Below are positions 46,589 to 56,985 of a DNA stretch of 64,000 bases, piece after piece. The translations under genes and the position numbers were made by a program. Source of the stretch: Sporolactobacillus vineae DSM 21990 = SL153 (GTDB lineage Bacteria > Bacillota > Bacilli > Bacillales > Sporolactobacillaceae); contig NZ_KB899046.1 of assembly GCF_000377985.1 (NCBI RefSeq), positions 62,001-126,000 of the forward strand, read 5' to 3'. A model generated the notes under the pieces. That model was not told where the DNA came from. It worked only from the letters and a program-made list of their open reading frames with translations, and did not search any database. The stretch's first letter is position 1; every line of letters starts with the position of its first letter.

Positions 46589-46800
46589 AGACGGCCCGGA
46601 GATTATGGAAAAGGCCGGCGGTTCCAGCTGGACAGATCACTCGTCTGGCTGGATTCTGTCGACCTTTTTCATTATGTCCGGGGGCATTGAGACAGCAGTG
46701 TGATGCGACTAGTAAAATGTATCCGCTTACTTAATTTCATATGAAGTGAGTCTTGGGGCGCCGCTTTCCGGCTGCGGTGCCGATTACGAGGAGGAAAGAT

Positions 46801-48426
46801 ATGATGAAAAAGGCCTTGGAAACAGAAGTTGCGGTTATCGGCGGTGGCGTCACCGGGACAGGTATTCTGCGGGACCTGGCATTACGCGGCATCAAAGCCG
46901 TTCTTGTCGAACAGGGTGATCTCGGTCACGGCACATCGACCCGAAACCACGGCCTGCTGCACTCAGGATGCCGTTATGCGGTACGCGATCCTGAAGCTGC
47001 AGTTGAGAGCTATCAGGAGAATCTGATTCTGAAGAGAACAATCCCCGGTTCGATTGAGCAGACAGGCGGCCTGTTTGTGAAAGTCCCGGGTGATGATGAT
47101 GCCTATGTGCGCAGATGGCTGGACTCCTGCGGCAAACTGGGCATTCCGGTCGGCGAAATCCCCCTGGAACAGGCCTTCCGTGAAGAACCCTATCTGACAA
47201 AGGAGGCGCAGGCCGTTTATCAGGTGCCGGACGGAACCATCGATGATTTTACTTTGCTGATCGACGTCGCGGCCGATGCCGTCGCACATGGGGCCGCTCT
47301 GCTGACCTATCATGAAGTCACCGGCATCATGACGGAGCAGAACCATGTATCCGGCATTCATGTGCGCGATACACGGAACGGAGAAGAACAGGATATTTAC
47401 GCACCGATTGTGATTAATGCGGCCGGACCATGGGGCATGAATATTGCCAAAATGGCCGGCGTACCGCTGAGAATTATAAACAACAAGGGCATGCTGGTCG
47501 TCTTCAGCCATCGCTTCAACAAACGGGTGATCAACCGGCTGCGGATGCCGGGCGACGGCGACATCTTCGTTCCGGCTCACGATGTGACCATTTTCGGGAC
47601 GACCGGTAAAAATACCGACGATCCCAATGATTTCTCTCTGAACCGGGAAGAAATGGAGCAGATGCTGACGACCGGCGCCGATCTGATTCCTGAGATTCAC
47701 CAGATGCGGCTGATCCGCGCTTACAGCGGCAGCCGTCCCCTCTATCAGAAAACGGCAGGAAAGGGCTCGAGCGGCAGAGACGTGACCCGTGGTATGGCAC
47801 TGCTCGATCATGGCGAACGTGACGGCCTAGACGGACTGATTACGATCACCGGCGGCAAACTGACGACCTTCCGGCTGATGGCCGAGCGGACGGTTGACCT
47901 GGTCTGCAAGAAACTCGGCAGCGATGCCCAATGTACGACCCGCGAGGCAGCGCTCCCAAGTCGAAAGAGTACCGATTCGTTCAGCGGGGCGAATCTCGCG
48001 CCGGCAGCCAGACATAAACTGATGAACTGGGCCGGCGTGCGGACTCCTGAATTTGAAACCTCTCTGAAAGACCGAGAAGCCGCAAACGTCGTCTGTGAAT
48101 GTGAACAAGTGACCTGGGCGGAAATCGATGCCGCCATTCCCGGCGACGGGCATCTCGATCTCGGCGACATCCGCCGCCGCACCCGGCTCGGGATGGGCCC
48201 CTGCCAGGGGACATTCTGCAACTTCAGAACGGCGGCGCTCGCCGTGGAACACGGCAAAGCCGGAACCAGGGAAGCAGACTGCGCACTGATGCGCGGGGTT
48301 AAAGAACGCCGGAAAGGCATGGGCGTTGTGGCGACCGGAGAAACAGCCAAACAGCTGCAGCTGATGCAGACGATCTATCAGGTTTCATTAGGATTCGGAA
48401 ATGAGGAGGAGAAGCAGCATGTATGA
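46801..48426 (+). CDS. glpA: Anaerobic-type glycerol-3-phosphate dehydrogenase subunit A
   Basis: 541-aa FAD subunit that oxidises glycerol-3-phosphate to dihydroxyacetone phosphate. FAD-binding motif VIGGGVTGTGILRDLALRG is followed by GHGTSTRNHGLLHSG and ITGGKLTTFRLMAE. The C-terminal [2Fe-2S]-type region has CECEQVTWAEI and MGPCQGTFCNFR. Length equals E. coli GlpA (542). GAGGAGG precedes the ATG at 46801. First gene of glpABC, overlapping glpB by 8 nt. Confidence 0.93.
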   Translation: MMKKALETEVAVIGGGVTGTGILRDLALRGIKAVLVEQGDLGHGTSTRNHGLLHSGCRYAVRDPEAAVESYQENLILKRTIPGSIEQTGGLFVKVPGDDDAYVRRWLDSCGKLGIPVGEIPLEQAFREEPYLTKEAQAVYQVPDGTIDDFTLLIDVAADAVAHGAALLTYHEVTGIMTEQNHVSGIHVRDTRNGEEQDIYAPIVINAAGPWGMNIAKMAGVPLRIINNKGMLVVFSHRFNKRVINRLRMPGDGDIFVPAHDVTIFGTTGKNTDDPNDFSLNREEMEQMLTTGADLIPEIHQMRLIRAYSGSRPLYQKTAGKGSSGRDVTRGMALLDHGERDGLDGLITITGGKLTTFRLMAERTVDLVCKKLGSDAQCTTREAALPSRKSTDSFSGANLAPAARHKLMNWAGVRTPEFETSLKDREAANVVCECEQVTWAEIDAAIPGDGHLDLGDIRRRTRLGMGPCQGTFCNFRTAALAVEHGKAGTREADCALMRGVKERRKGMGVVATGETAKQLQLMQTIYQVSLGFGNEEEKQHV

Positions 48427-49564
48427 CGTAGTCGTGATCGGCCAGGGTCTGTCGGGAATGCTGGCCGCAATCTGGGCCAGAGGGGAAGGTAAACGAACGG
48501 CCATGATCATGTCCGGTGCCGGAAAGATCATGCAGTCCACCGGGGTACTCGATCTGATCCCCGGCTCCCGCGGTACGCTTGACGAATGGATGAAGCAGTA
48601 TCCGTTTCATTCCGAGAACAAAGCAGACGTGCTGCAGGCTGTGGCCAAATTCAAGGCACTGACACGCGAACTCGGATACCCCTATAACGGTGATGTCCGG
48701 GAACCGGTTCCGGTGGTTACCGGCTCAGGCCATATAAAAGAGACAGCACTTTACCCGGACACGGTGACCCCCGTGCCCGACCGGGGCCATGCGGTCGTCG
48801 TCGGTTTCCAGGAACTGCCGGACTTCCAGCCGCTGTTCATCAGCAAGAATCTGCAAAAGGAACGGCCGCTGATGACTGTCGACGCCATTCGGATTCCGCT
48901 TGGTGAAGATTCACAACGTGTCCTGACCCAGCTCGATGCCGCGCGGCTTCTCGATCAGAAGGAAGTCCGTGCGCGCTGCCTCCGCAGGATCAGCGGGCAG
49001 CTTGCCGACAAGGGTATTTCTCAGGCCGATTTCTTCGTCTTCCCCTCATCTCTGGGCAATGAAGCATGGGCACAGACGCTGAAGCAATTTTCCGAAGGCC
49101 TGGGCGCCAGAGTCACCGAGGCCCCCGGAATGCCGCCGAACGCTACCGCCATCCGGCTGAACGACCGGCTGAAGCTGAAAGCCATCCGTTCCGGTGTCCG
49201 CCTGTATGCCGATACAACGGTTACCGGGGCTGATATTGAGAAAAACCATATCCGCTCGGTGCGCGTCCGGATGGCCAACCGTGCCACAGATGTTGCAGGC
49301 AGACAGTTCGTTCTGGCCACCGGCGGCATCCTCGGCGGCGGTCTGGAAGTCACCCCGGACGGGATCAGAGAAACGGCACTTCACCTGAATACAGATGGCG
49401 ACGGACGTCCCATGAACCCGCCGGACAATCTGTTTCTGGCCGGTGCGAGCGGCGGCAGACAGCTGACCCGCCACGGCATTGTCGGCGGTGTCTATTCGCT
49501 TGTGTCGAGCTATGCATCGGTCTTTGGTCTTCGAAAAACTGTCGCGGGAGGGATGGCAAAATGA
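48419..49564 (+). CDS. glpB: Anaerobic-type glycerol-3-phosphate dehydrogenase subunit B
   Basis: 381-aa flavoprotein subunit. The N-terminal nucleotide motif is VVVIGQGLSGMLAA and the C-terminal one LATGGILGGGL and FLAGASGGRQ. Slightly shorter than E. coli GlpB (419). It is thought to pass electrons from GlpA to GlpC. AGGAGGAG lies upstream of its ATG, inside glpA. It overlaps glpC as ATGA. Confidence 0.9.
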   Translation: MYDVVVIGQGLSGMLAAIWARGEGKRTAMIMSGAGKIMQSTGVLDLIPGSRGTLDEWMKQYPFHSENKADVLQAVAKFKALTRELGYPYNGDVREPVPVVTGSGHIKETALYPDTVTPVPDRGHAVVVGFQELPDFQPLFISKNLQKERPLMTVDAIRIPLGEDSQRVLTQLDAARLLDQKEVRARCLRRISGQLADKGISQADFFVFPSSLGNEAWAQTLKQFSEGLGARVTEAPGMPPNATAIRLNDRLKLKAIRSGVRLYADTTVTGADIEKNHIRSVRVRMANRATDVAGRQFVLATGGILGGGLEVTPDGIRETALHLNTDGDGRPMNPPDNLFLAGASGGRQLTRHGIVGGVYSLVSSYASVFGLRKTVAGGMAK

Positions 49565-50796
49565 ATGATGCACTGCTTGATCTGAATATGTTTGAAGATT
49601 CCTATGAGAAATGTCTGAAATGCAACGCCTGCGTCGCCAGCTGTCCGGTCACCGGCGCGACCCTTGATTTTGGCGGTCCGAAGCACATGGGGCCGGAACT
49701 GAAAAGGCTGATCGACAATCAACAGGTGATTGACGACAAGCGTATCGAATATTGCACGCTGTGCGGCAATTGCGACCTTTCGTGTCCGGAAGATGTCCAC
49801 ATTTCCACACTGACGACTTATGCCAAGGCCATCCATACCGAAAAGCACGGCTCCAGTTTCCGTGACTTTGTCCTCAGCAACGCCGAACTGGTCGGGAAAA
49901 TGGCTTCAGCGTTCGCTCCGGTCACCAATACGGCGATGAAAATGAAGCCGATGCGCCAGGTCATGGAGACCGTCATGCGGATTCCGAAAGAGCGGAAATT
50001 CCCGAAGTATAAATTTAAAAACTTCAATCGCTCGTTTGCTAATAAAGTGCACGGTTCAAAACGGAAGGTGGCCTATTTTGTCGGCTGTTATGCGATGTAT
50101 AATGCTCCGGAAGTGGCCGAGAGCTTCGTCAAAGTCATGAACTTCAACGGCATTGAAGTCGTCAAACCGCGTCAGAAGTGCTGCGGCGTGCCGATGCTGG
50201 CGAACGGGCGGCTGAAACAGGCCCGCAAGAACGCCGCCTTCAACATCGACAGTCTGCTGGAGTATACCCGCAAAGGCTATGATGTGGTAACGACATGTAC
50301 CAGCTGCGGGCTTGCACTGAAAAAGGAGTACCTGTCGATCGACGGGTCTGATAAAGCAAAGGAACTGGCGGCTCATGTTTACGATGCCGACGAATATCTG
50401 CGCATGCTGAAAGACAACGGAGAACTGAACACCCATCTTGCACCGATGAAACAAAAGGTCGGCTACCATGCACCGTGCCATATGCGCGCCCAGGGGATGG
50501 GCACGCCGGCAATGGATATTCTTGAACTCATCCCGGGCTTCAACATCTATGATCTTGGCGCCGGATGCTGCGGCCAGTGCGGTACATTCGGTTTCAAGAA
50601 AGAAAAATACGGCATATCGATGAAACTCGGCAGAACCATGGCTGAGTCCGTCAAAAATCTGGATGCAGATTACACAGTGACGGAATGCGGGATGTGCAAG
50701 AATCAGCTGGACCAGCTGACGGATAAGGAAGTCCGGCACCCGATGCAGATTCTTGCCGAGTCCTACGAACGGGCGAAACAGCTTCAGACTGTCTGA
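49561..50796 (+). CDS. glpC: Anaerobic-type glycerol-3-phosphate dehydrogenase subunit C
   Basis: 411-aa iron-sulfur membrane-associated subunit. Two 4Fe-4S clusters are coordinated by CLKCNACVASCP and CTLCGNCDLSCP. Two CCG domains follow (KCCGVPM and GCCGQCGTFG), as in GlpC and other quinone-linked dehydrogenases. It delivers electrons to the quinone pool. Ends at a clear terminator. Confidence 0.93.
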   Translation: MNDALLDLNMFEDSYEKCLKCNACVASCPVTGATLDFGGPKHMGPELKRLIDNQQVIDDKRIEYCTLCGNCDLSCPEDVHISTLTTYAKAIHTEKHGSSFRDFVLSNAELVGKMASAFAPVTNTAMKMKPMRQVMETVMRIPKERKFPKYKFKNFNRSFANKVHGSKRKVAYFVGCYAMYNAPEVAESFVKVMNFNGIEVVKPRQKCCGVPMLANGRLKQARKNAAFNIDSLLEYTRKGYDVVTTCTSCGLALKKEYLSIDGSDKAKELAAHVYDADEYLRMLKDNGELNTHLAPMKQKVGYHAPCHMRAQGMGTPAMDILELIPGFNIYDLGAGCCGQCGTFGFKKEKYGISMKLGRTMAESVKNLDADYTVTECGMCKNQLDQLTDKEVRHPMQILAESYERAKQLQTV

Positions 50797-50831
50797 TCGA
50801 TTCATTTTTAAAACATAAACGTTTCAATCGG

Positions 50832-50861
50832 AAGGGTCCGCTTCAATAGCGGACCCTTTTT
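50832..50861 (+). terminator. Terminator after glpABC
   Basis: AAGGGTCCGCT pairs with AGCGGACCCTT, then TTT. Confidence 0.88.
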
Positions 50862-50863
50862 GT

Positions 50864-50881
50864 CTGCAGGCGCTCGCTTTC
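50864..50881 (+). repeat. Fragment of the dispersed repeat
   Basis: CTGCAGGCGCTCGCTTTC matches the arm of the elements at 60860 and 26110 (reverse orientation). Too short to be sure. Confidence 0.35.
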
Positions 50882-50973
50882 AGAATAAAACATCCGGGTC
50901 CTCCCTCTATACCTGAAAAAAGGTACTGAGTGTAAATGCTTTCATTCTTGCTCTGACTTGAACTAAAATGTAA

Positions 50974-50991
50974 TTGTGATAAAAATCACCG
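50974..50991. promoter_or_regulatory. FNR/Rex-like palindrome upstream of glpP
   Basis: TTGTGATAAAAATCACCG: half-sites TGTGA and TCACC around 6 nt, one base off a perfect FNR box and similar to Rex operators (TTGTGA-N6-TCACAA). It lies just downstream of a possible -10 TAAAAT (50964-50969), so repression fits better than activation. Confidence 0.4.
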
Positions 50992-51021
50992 ATAAGTTCA
51001 GTCACAAGGAGGAATATGCGC

Positions 51022-51585
51022 TTGTTTTTCGCAAACAGATGCATTATACCGGCGGTCAATAACATGAAAGACTTTGAGAAATCGCTTGAAGGGCCGTATG
51101 AAACGATCGTCATTCTTGACAGCCATATTGCTCAGGTCGGGAATATGGTGCGGATGGCAAAAAGAAGGAACAAAAACGTCTTCCTGCATGCCGATTTAAT
51201 TCATGGACTGAAGAACGATCTTTACGCCGCTGAATTCATCTGCCAGAATATTCGTCCCGATGGATTGATTTCGACGCACAGCGAGATGCTCAATATCGCT
51301 AAGAAAAGAGGTCTGGCGACCGTTCTCCGCTTCTTTTTGCTGGATTCGCGCTCGATTGAAACCAGTTACCGTCAGCTGGAACAGGTGAAGCCGGACATGG
51401 TTGAAGTGCTTCCCGGACTGATTGACGACATGATCCGGGAAATTGGCAACCGGACAGGCATTCCTGTCGTTGCCGGCGGACTGATTCGAACCCGGGAAGA
51501 AATCCGGAAGGCGTTTGCGGCAGGTGCCGTTGCCGTCTCCACTTCAGACAGAAATCTCTGGACTGTACGCGAACACGTTTATTAG
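51022..51585 (+). CDS. glpP: Glycerol-3-phosphate responsive antiterminator GlpP
   Basis: 187-aa RNA-binding regulator that prevents termination in glp leaders when glycerol-3-phosphate is present. Family segments are HADLIHGLKNDLYAAEFI, DGLISTHSEML, VEVLPGLIDDMI and VVAGGLIRTREEIRKAFAAG. I start at the TTG at 51022 (FFANRCIIPAVNN) because AAGGAGG lies 9 nt upstream and the protein then aligns with B. subtilis GlpP; the ATG at 51016 is only 3 nt from that site. Confidence 0.92.
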   Translation: MFFANRCIIPAVNNMKDFEKSLEGPYETIVILDSHIAQVGNMVRMAKRRNKNVFLHADLIHGLKNDLYAAEFICQNIRPDGLISTHSEMLNIAKKRGLATVLRFFLLDSRSIETSYRQLEQVKPDMVEVLPGLIDDMIREIGNRTGIPVVAGGLIRTREEIRKAFAAGAVAVSTSDRNLWTVREHVY

Positions 51586-51633
51586 CGATTAACTTTTAAG
51601 GATCTGCTAGACTTAGCTATTGCTTTCTGTGTG

Positions 51634-51707
51634 AAATGCGCGCATTTATTTCAATTTGCGCGCGATTTTTCAGAAATACGCGCGATTTTTCAGAAATGCG
51701 CGCATTT
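51634..51707. repeat. 20-bp-period array of GCGCGC palindromes
   Basis: Four GC-rich cores start at 51638, 51658, 51678 and 51698, exactly 20 nt apart. The outer two lie in identical perfect palindromes AAATGCGCGCATTT; the inner two sit in CGCGATTTTTCAGAAAT units that repeat with one change. It lies ~45 nt upstream of the glpFK promoter. Confidence 0.8.
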
Positions 51708-51750
51708 CCGGATGATCATCCAGTTCTTGTGATTTAATTTTTGCCGATGA

Positions 51751-51779
51751 TTGACAGCGTTTACATTTTGAATTAAGAT
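51751..51779 (+). promoter_or_regulatory. glpFK promoter with overlapping cre site
   Basis: TTGACA, 17-nt spacer, TAAGAT. TGACAGCGTTTACA (51752-51765) fits the CcpA cre consensus TGWNANCGNTNWCA at every position and overlaps the -35, so glucose repression is expected. Confidence 0.75.
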
Positions 51780-51788
51780 GGTCCTTGT

Positions 51789-51881
51789 AAAAGTTAATGA
51801 TTCTTCAATGGATATTGAGATCGGGTATTTCCACTTCAGCAGTATTGCGCTTCTTGCGTGATGCCGCTGGAGTATTTTTTT
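51789..51881 (+). promoter_or_regulatory. GlpP-controlled leader terminator of glpFK
   Basis: AAAAGTTAAT (51789-51798) lies at the predicted 5' end of the transcript. A long hairpin follows (51834-51872, CTTCAGC pairing with GCTGGAG and ~16 paired positions), then TATTTTTTT. This is an intrinsic terminator before glpF. The same layout occurs before glpD. Confidence 0.75.
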
Positions 51882-51921
51882 GCCCCGATTTCATCTCAAA
51901 TTGATGAAGGAGGCAAGAATC

Positions 51922-52758
51922 ATGTCTGGTTTTTTAGGTGAACTGATCGGTACGATGATTATGATCGTCCTCGGCGACGGGGTCTGTGCCGGTGTCAATT
52001 TAAAGAAGTCCTACGCCCATCAATCCGGGTGGATCGTGATCGCCATGGGCTGGGGTCTTGCCGTAGCCATCGGCGCCTATGCGGTCGGTCGGTTCAGCGG
52101 CGCCCACTTGAATCCGGCGCTGACGCTCGGACTTGCGTCCATCGGCGCGTTCCCGTGGAGCAAAGTTCCGGCCTATCTGGCAGGACAGATGATCGGCGGC
52201 TTCCTTGGCGGCTGTATCGTCTTTCTCCATTATCTCCCCCACTGGCGCGAAACAGACAACGCTTCGGTCAAACTCGGAATTTTTTGCACCGGACCGGCGA
52301 TCCCTCATAAATGGGCCAACCTGCTGAGTGAAATTATCGGCACATTCATCCTGCTTGTCGGCATTCTGTCTATTGGTGCGAACCGGTTTGCCTTTGGTCT
52401 GAATCCGCTGATCGTCGGTTTCCTGATCGTGGTCATCGGCCTGTCACTCGGCGGGACCACGGGCTACGCCATCAACCCTGCGCGAGACCTTGCCCCGCGT
52501 ATCGCCCATGCCGTCCTTCCGATACCCGGCAAGGGCAACTCCAATTGGGGCTATTCCTGGATCCCGGTGTTCGGTCCGATCATCGGCGGCGTTTTCGGCG
52601 CGCTGTTCTACCAGGCTTTCTTCCTGGGCAAACTGATGCCGGTCTTCTGGCTGTTCGCGGCGATCATTGCACTCGTTGTCATCGCCGCCGTCTATGATGA
52701 ATATAAGAGTCACGCTGCTTCTGCGATACAGAAAAAATCGGCTTTCAGCCAGAGATAA
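51922..52758 (+). CDS. glpF: Glycerol uptake facilitator GlpF
   Basis: 278-aa aquaglyceroporin with six helices and two NPA half-helices: GAHLNPALTLG and GYAINPARDLAPR. The Asp in the second motif favours glycerol over water selectivity. AAGGAGG precedes the ATG at 51922. First gene of glpFK, 27 nt before glpK. Confidence 0.93.
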   Translation: MSGFLGELIGTMIMIVLGDGVCAGVNLKKSYAHQSGWIVIAMGWGLAVAIGAYAVGRFSGAHLNPALTLGLASIGAFPWSKVPAYLAGQMIGGFLGGCIVFLHYLPHWRETDNASVKLGIFCTGPAIPHKWANLLSEIIGTFILLVGILSIGANRFAFGLNPLIVGFLIVVIGLSLGGTTGYAINPARDLAPRIAHAVLPIPGKGNSNWGYSWIPVFGPIIGGVFGALFYQAFFLGKLMPVFWLFAAIIALVVIAAVYDEYKSHAASAIQKKSAFSQR

Positions 52759-54315
<1,557 letters not shown>

Positions 54316-54327
54316 TGAGCAGATGAT

Positions 54328-54356
54328 TTGAAATGTGAAAGCGTTTGCCGGACAAT
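54328..54356 (+). promoter_or_regulatory. glpD promoter with cre-like site
   Basis: TTGAAA, 17-nt spacer, GACAAT. TGAAAGCGTTTGCC (54336-54349) in the spacer resembles a cre with two mismatches. Confidence 0.55.
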
Positions 54357-54364
54357 GAGACTGG

Positions 54365-54462
54365 AAAAGTTAATTGCCGGTCATGACTATGGAGCGACCG
54401 TCATGTGCATTCAGGGAAATTTTTTCCCGTATTTCAGGATGCACACGACGGTCCTTTATTTT
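54365..54462 (+). promoter_or_regulatory. GlpP-controlled leader terminator of glpD
   Basis: AAAAGTTAAT (54365-54374) lies at the predicted transcript 5' end, as in glpFK. A terminator follows: GACCGTC-A-TGTGCAT pairs with ATGCACA-C-GACGGTC, then CTTTATTTT. Confidence 0.75.
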
Positions 54463-54500
54463 GTACCCGGCAAATCATCATTCTATTGGAGGACAGCAAA

Positions 54501-56168
54501 ATGACTTTTTCTACACTGGAACGTCCGGCTTACTTACAGAAGATGGCCGATACACAACTGGACCTGCTGATTATCGGCGGCGGCATCACCGGGGCCGGCA
54601 CCGCACTCGATGCGACGGTCCGCGGATTGAGAACAGGTCTGGTCGATATGCAGGATTTCGCCGGCGGCACGTCAAGCCGCTCCACAAAACTGGTTCACGG
54701 CGGTTTACGCTACCTGAAACAATTTGAAGTCCGGATCGTCGCCGAAGTCGGTAAGGAACGGGCCATTGTCTATGAAAATGCACCGCATGTCACGAGTCCG
54801 GAAAAGATGATGCTGCCGATTTATAAAGGCGGCACGTTCGGCAGATTCTCGACATCGATCGGACTTCGCGTCTATGATTTTCTGGCGGGCGTCCGGAAAG
54901 ACGAACGAAGGACAATGCTGAGCCGCAGGGAAACATTGAAGAAAGCCCCGTTGCTGAAAAAGGACGGGTTGATCGGCAGCGGCTATTATGTCGAATACCG
55001 GACCGACGATGCACGCCTGACAATTGAAGTCATGAAAGAAGCTGTCCGGCGCGGGGCCACGGCCGTCAACTATGCGCGTGTCGAGGACCTGGTCTATGAT
55101 ACGAATCATCGTCTGACCGGTGTCAGAGTCACCGACCGTTTAACCGGTAAGTTGTACACGATTCATGCGAAAAAGATTGTCAACGCGGCCGGACCGTGGG
55201 TGGATACGATCCGCACTATGGATCACTCCAAAAAAGGCAAGCACCTGCACCTGACCAAAGGGGTACACATCGTCATTGACAGCAAACGGTTCCCATTAAA
55301 GCAGGCGATCTATTTCGACACGACGAACGGGGACAAGCGGATGATTTTTGTCATCCCCCGCGACGGCAAAGTATACGCCGGCACAACCGACACCACCTAC
55401 TCCGCCTATCCGATCAATCCCGTTCCGACAGTGAAGGACCGCGACTACATTCTTGACGCGATCAACGGCATGTTCCCGACCGTTCACCTGACTGCCGGTG
55501 ATGTGGAATCGAGCTGGGCAGGCGTGCGGCCGCTGATTCAGGAAGAGGGAAAGTCGCCGTCCGAGATCTCGCGTAAAGATGAGATTTTCCTGTCGGATTC
55601 CGGCTTAATCTCGATCGCCGGCGGCAAACTGACTGGCTACCGAAAAATGGCGGAACGCGTGGTCGACGAAGTGACCAAACAACTTCATGAGGAAAACGGC
55701 ATCAATTATCCACCTTGCACAACTGTGGACGTTCCCCTGTCCGGCGGTCATTTCGGCGGTTCGGCCCATTTCCCTGAATTTGTCCATAAGAAAACGGCGG
55801 AAGGCACCGAACTGGGGCTGTCGGAGCAGGACGCATGGGATCTGGTCCGGAAATACGGGACGAATGCCGATACCCTGTTCCAGCTGATCCGTAGTGGCCA
55901 AAACAAACCGCATCAGGACGCTCTTTCTCCGCTCATTCGTGCCACCGTCGACTATGCGCTGACCGAGGAGATGGCTGCTTCTCCTGTCGACTATTTTACA
56001 CGTAGAACCGGCACAACCCTGTTCAATATCTCCTGGGCAAAAAAATGGGCGGAGCCGGTCATCGATTACATGGCTGACCGGCTTTCCTGGAATCAGGAAC
56101 AAAAAGCACATTTTCAAGCAGAGCTGGCGAAAGCTTTCGATGAAGCATCGAAACCTGCCGGCAACTGA
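54501..56168 (+). CDS. glpD: Aerobic-type glycerol-3-phosphate dehydrogenase GlpD
   Basis: 555-aa FAD enzyme that feeds electrons from glycerol-3-phosphate to quinone. The FAD motif is IIGGGITGAGTALDA, followed by DFAGGTSSRSTKLVHGGLRYL, the GlpD signature. ISIAGGKLTGYRKMAERV closes the FAD domain. TTGGAGG precedes the ATG at 54501. Its presence next to glpABC gives two alternative oxidation routes. Confidence 0.95.
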   Translation: MTFSTLERPAYLQKMADTQLDLLIIGGGITGAGTALDATVRGLRTGLVDMQDFAGGTSSRSTKLVHGGLRYLKQFEVRIVAEVGKERAIVYENAPHVTSPEKMMLPIYKGGTFGRFSTSIGLRVYDFLAGVRKDERRTMLSRRETLKKAPLLKKDGLIGSGYYVEYRTDDARLTIEVMKEAVRRGATAVNYARVEDLVYDTNHRLTGVRVTDRLTGKLYTIHAKKIVNAAGPWVDTIRTMDHSKKGKHLHLTKGVHIVIDSKRFPLKQAIYFDTTNGDKRMIFVIPRDGKVYAGTTDTTYSAYPINPVPTVKDRDYILDAINGMFPTVHLTAGDVESSWAGVRPLIQEEGKSPSEISRKDEIFLSDSGLISIAGGKLTGYRKMAERVVDEVTKQLHEENGINYPPCTTVDVPLSGGHFGGSAHFPEFVHKKTAEGTELGLSEQDAWDLVRKYGTNADTLFQLIRSGQNKPHQDALSPLIRATVDYALTEEMAASPVDYFTRRTGTTLFNISWAKKWAEPVIDYMADRLSWNQEQKAHFQAELAKAFDEASKPAGN

Positions 56169-56187
56169 ACGCTCTCTTCCATAATTG

Positions 56188-56234
56188 AAACCCCGCGCAA
56201 AATCAGAGATTGATCTGGCTGCGCGGGGTTTTTG
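56188..56234. terminator. Terminator after glpD
   Basis: AACCCCGCGCA pairs with TGCGCGGGGTT, followed by TTTT. Confidence 0.88.
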
Positions 56235-56259
56235 TCTGCTTTTAATGCAACAGGCTGTA

Positions 56260-56973
56260 TCATCTATTTACCGGCTGGTCCTCTTTGAGACTCGGTTCTT
56301 CCATCGAAATCTGCCAGTTGATCGGCGTTTCGCCGGCAGACTCCAGATAACGGTTGGCACGGGAAAACGGATGGCTGCCGAAGAACCCATATCGAGCGGA
56401 AAACGGACTCGGGTGTGACGACTTAATGATGAAGTGCTGCGGGTTGGTAACCAGCACTTCCTTTGCCTGAGCGTTGCGCCCCCAGAGGATGAAGACAATC
56501 GGCGTCTTGCGCTCATTCAGATCACGGATCACCGCGTCGGTAAACTTCTCCCAGCCCATCCCCTTATGCGAATTTGCGGCACCGCGGCGTACCGACAGCA
56601 CCGTATTGAGCAGCAGCACACCCTGTCGCGCCCATTCGATCAGGCAGCCATGCTTCGGAATCGCGCAACCGAGATCATCATGCAGCTCTTTGAAAATGTT
56701 CTGCAAAGACGGCGGCTGCGGGACGCCGGGTTTGACCGAAAAACTGAGGCCGTGCGCCTGTCCCGGTTCATGGTAAGGATCCTGTCCGAGAATCACAACT
56801 TTTACTTTCTCGTAAGGCGTATATTTCAGCGCATTAAAGAGATCGTACATATCCGGATAAATCGTTTTCGTCGTGTACTCTTCCTTCAGAAATTCTCTCA
56901 GTTTCAGATAGTAGTCTTTATGAAATTCCGGTTCCAGCAATGGTTCCCAATCGTTGTTCAGAATATGTTTCAC
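56260..56973 (-). CDS. ung: Uracil-DNA glycosylase
   Basis: 237-aa family 1 enzyme that removes uracil from [21 protein letters not shown] holds the catalytic Asp, and [19 protein letters not shown] is the minor-groove loop. AGAAACAGTG-type upstream text gives only a moderate binding site. The C-terminal ~15 residues ([14 protein letters not shown]) are an acidic extension. Map position matches B. subtilis ung (ywdG). Confidence 0.96.
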   Translation of the reverse strand: MKHILNNDWEPLLEPEFHKDYYLKLREFLKEEYTTKTIYPDMYDLFNALKYTPYEKVKVVILGQDPYHEPGQAHGLSFSVKPGVPQPPSLQNIFKELHDDLGCAIPKHGCLIEWARQGVLLLNTVLSVRRGAANSHKGMGWEKFTDAVIRDLNERKTPIVFILWGRNAQAKEVLVTNPQHFIIKSSHPSPFSARYGFFGSHPFSRANRYLESAGETPINWQISMEEPSLKEDQPVNR

Positions 56974-56985
56974 TGTTTCTCCACC

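Noticed and set aside
46963-47811. Long open frame opposite glpA
   Set aside because: Antisense shadow within a clearly coding gene.
51634-51707. CRISPR array
   Set aside because: The repeats are adjacent with no unique spacers of 30 nt or more, the period is only 20 nt, and there are no cas genes.
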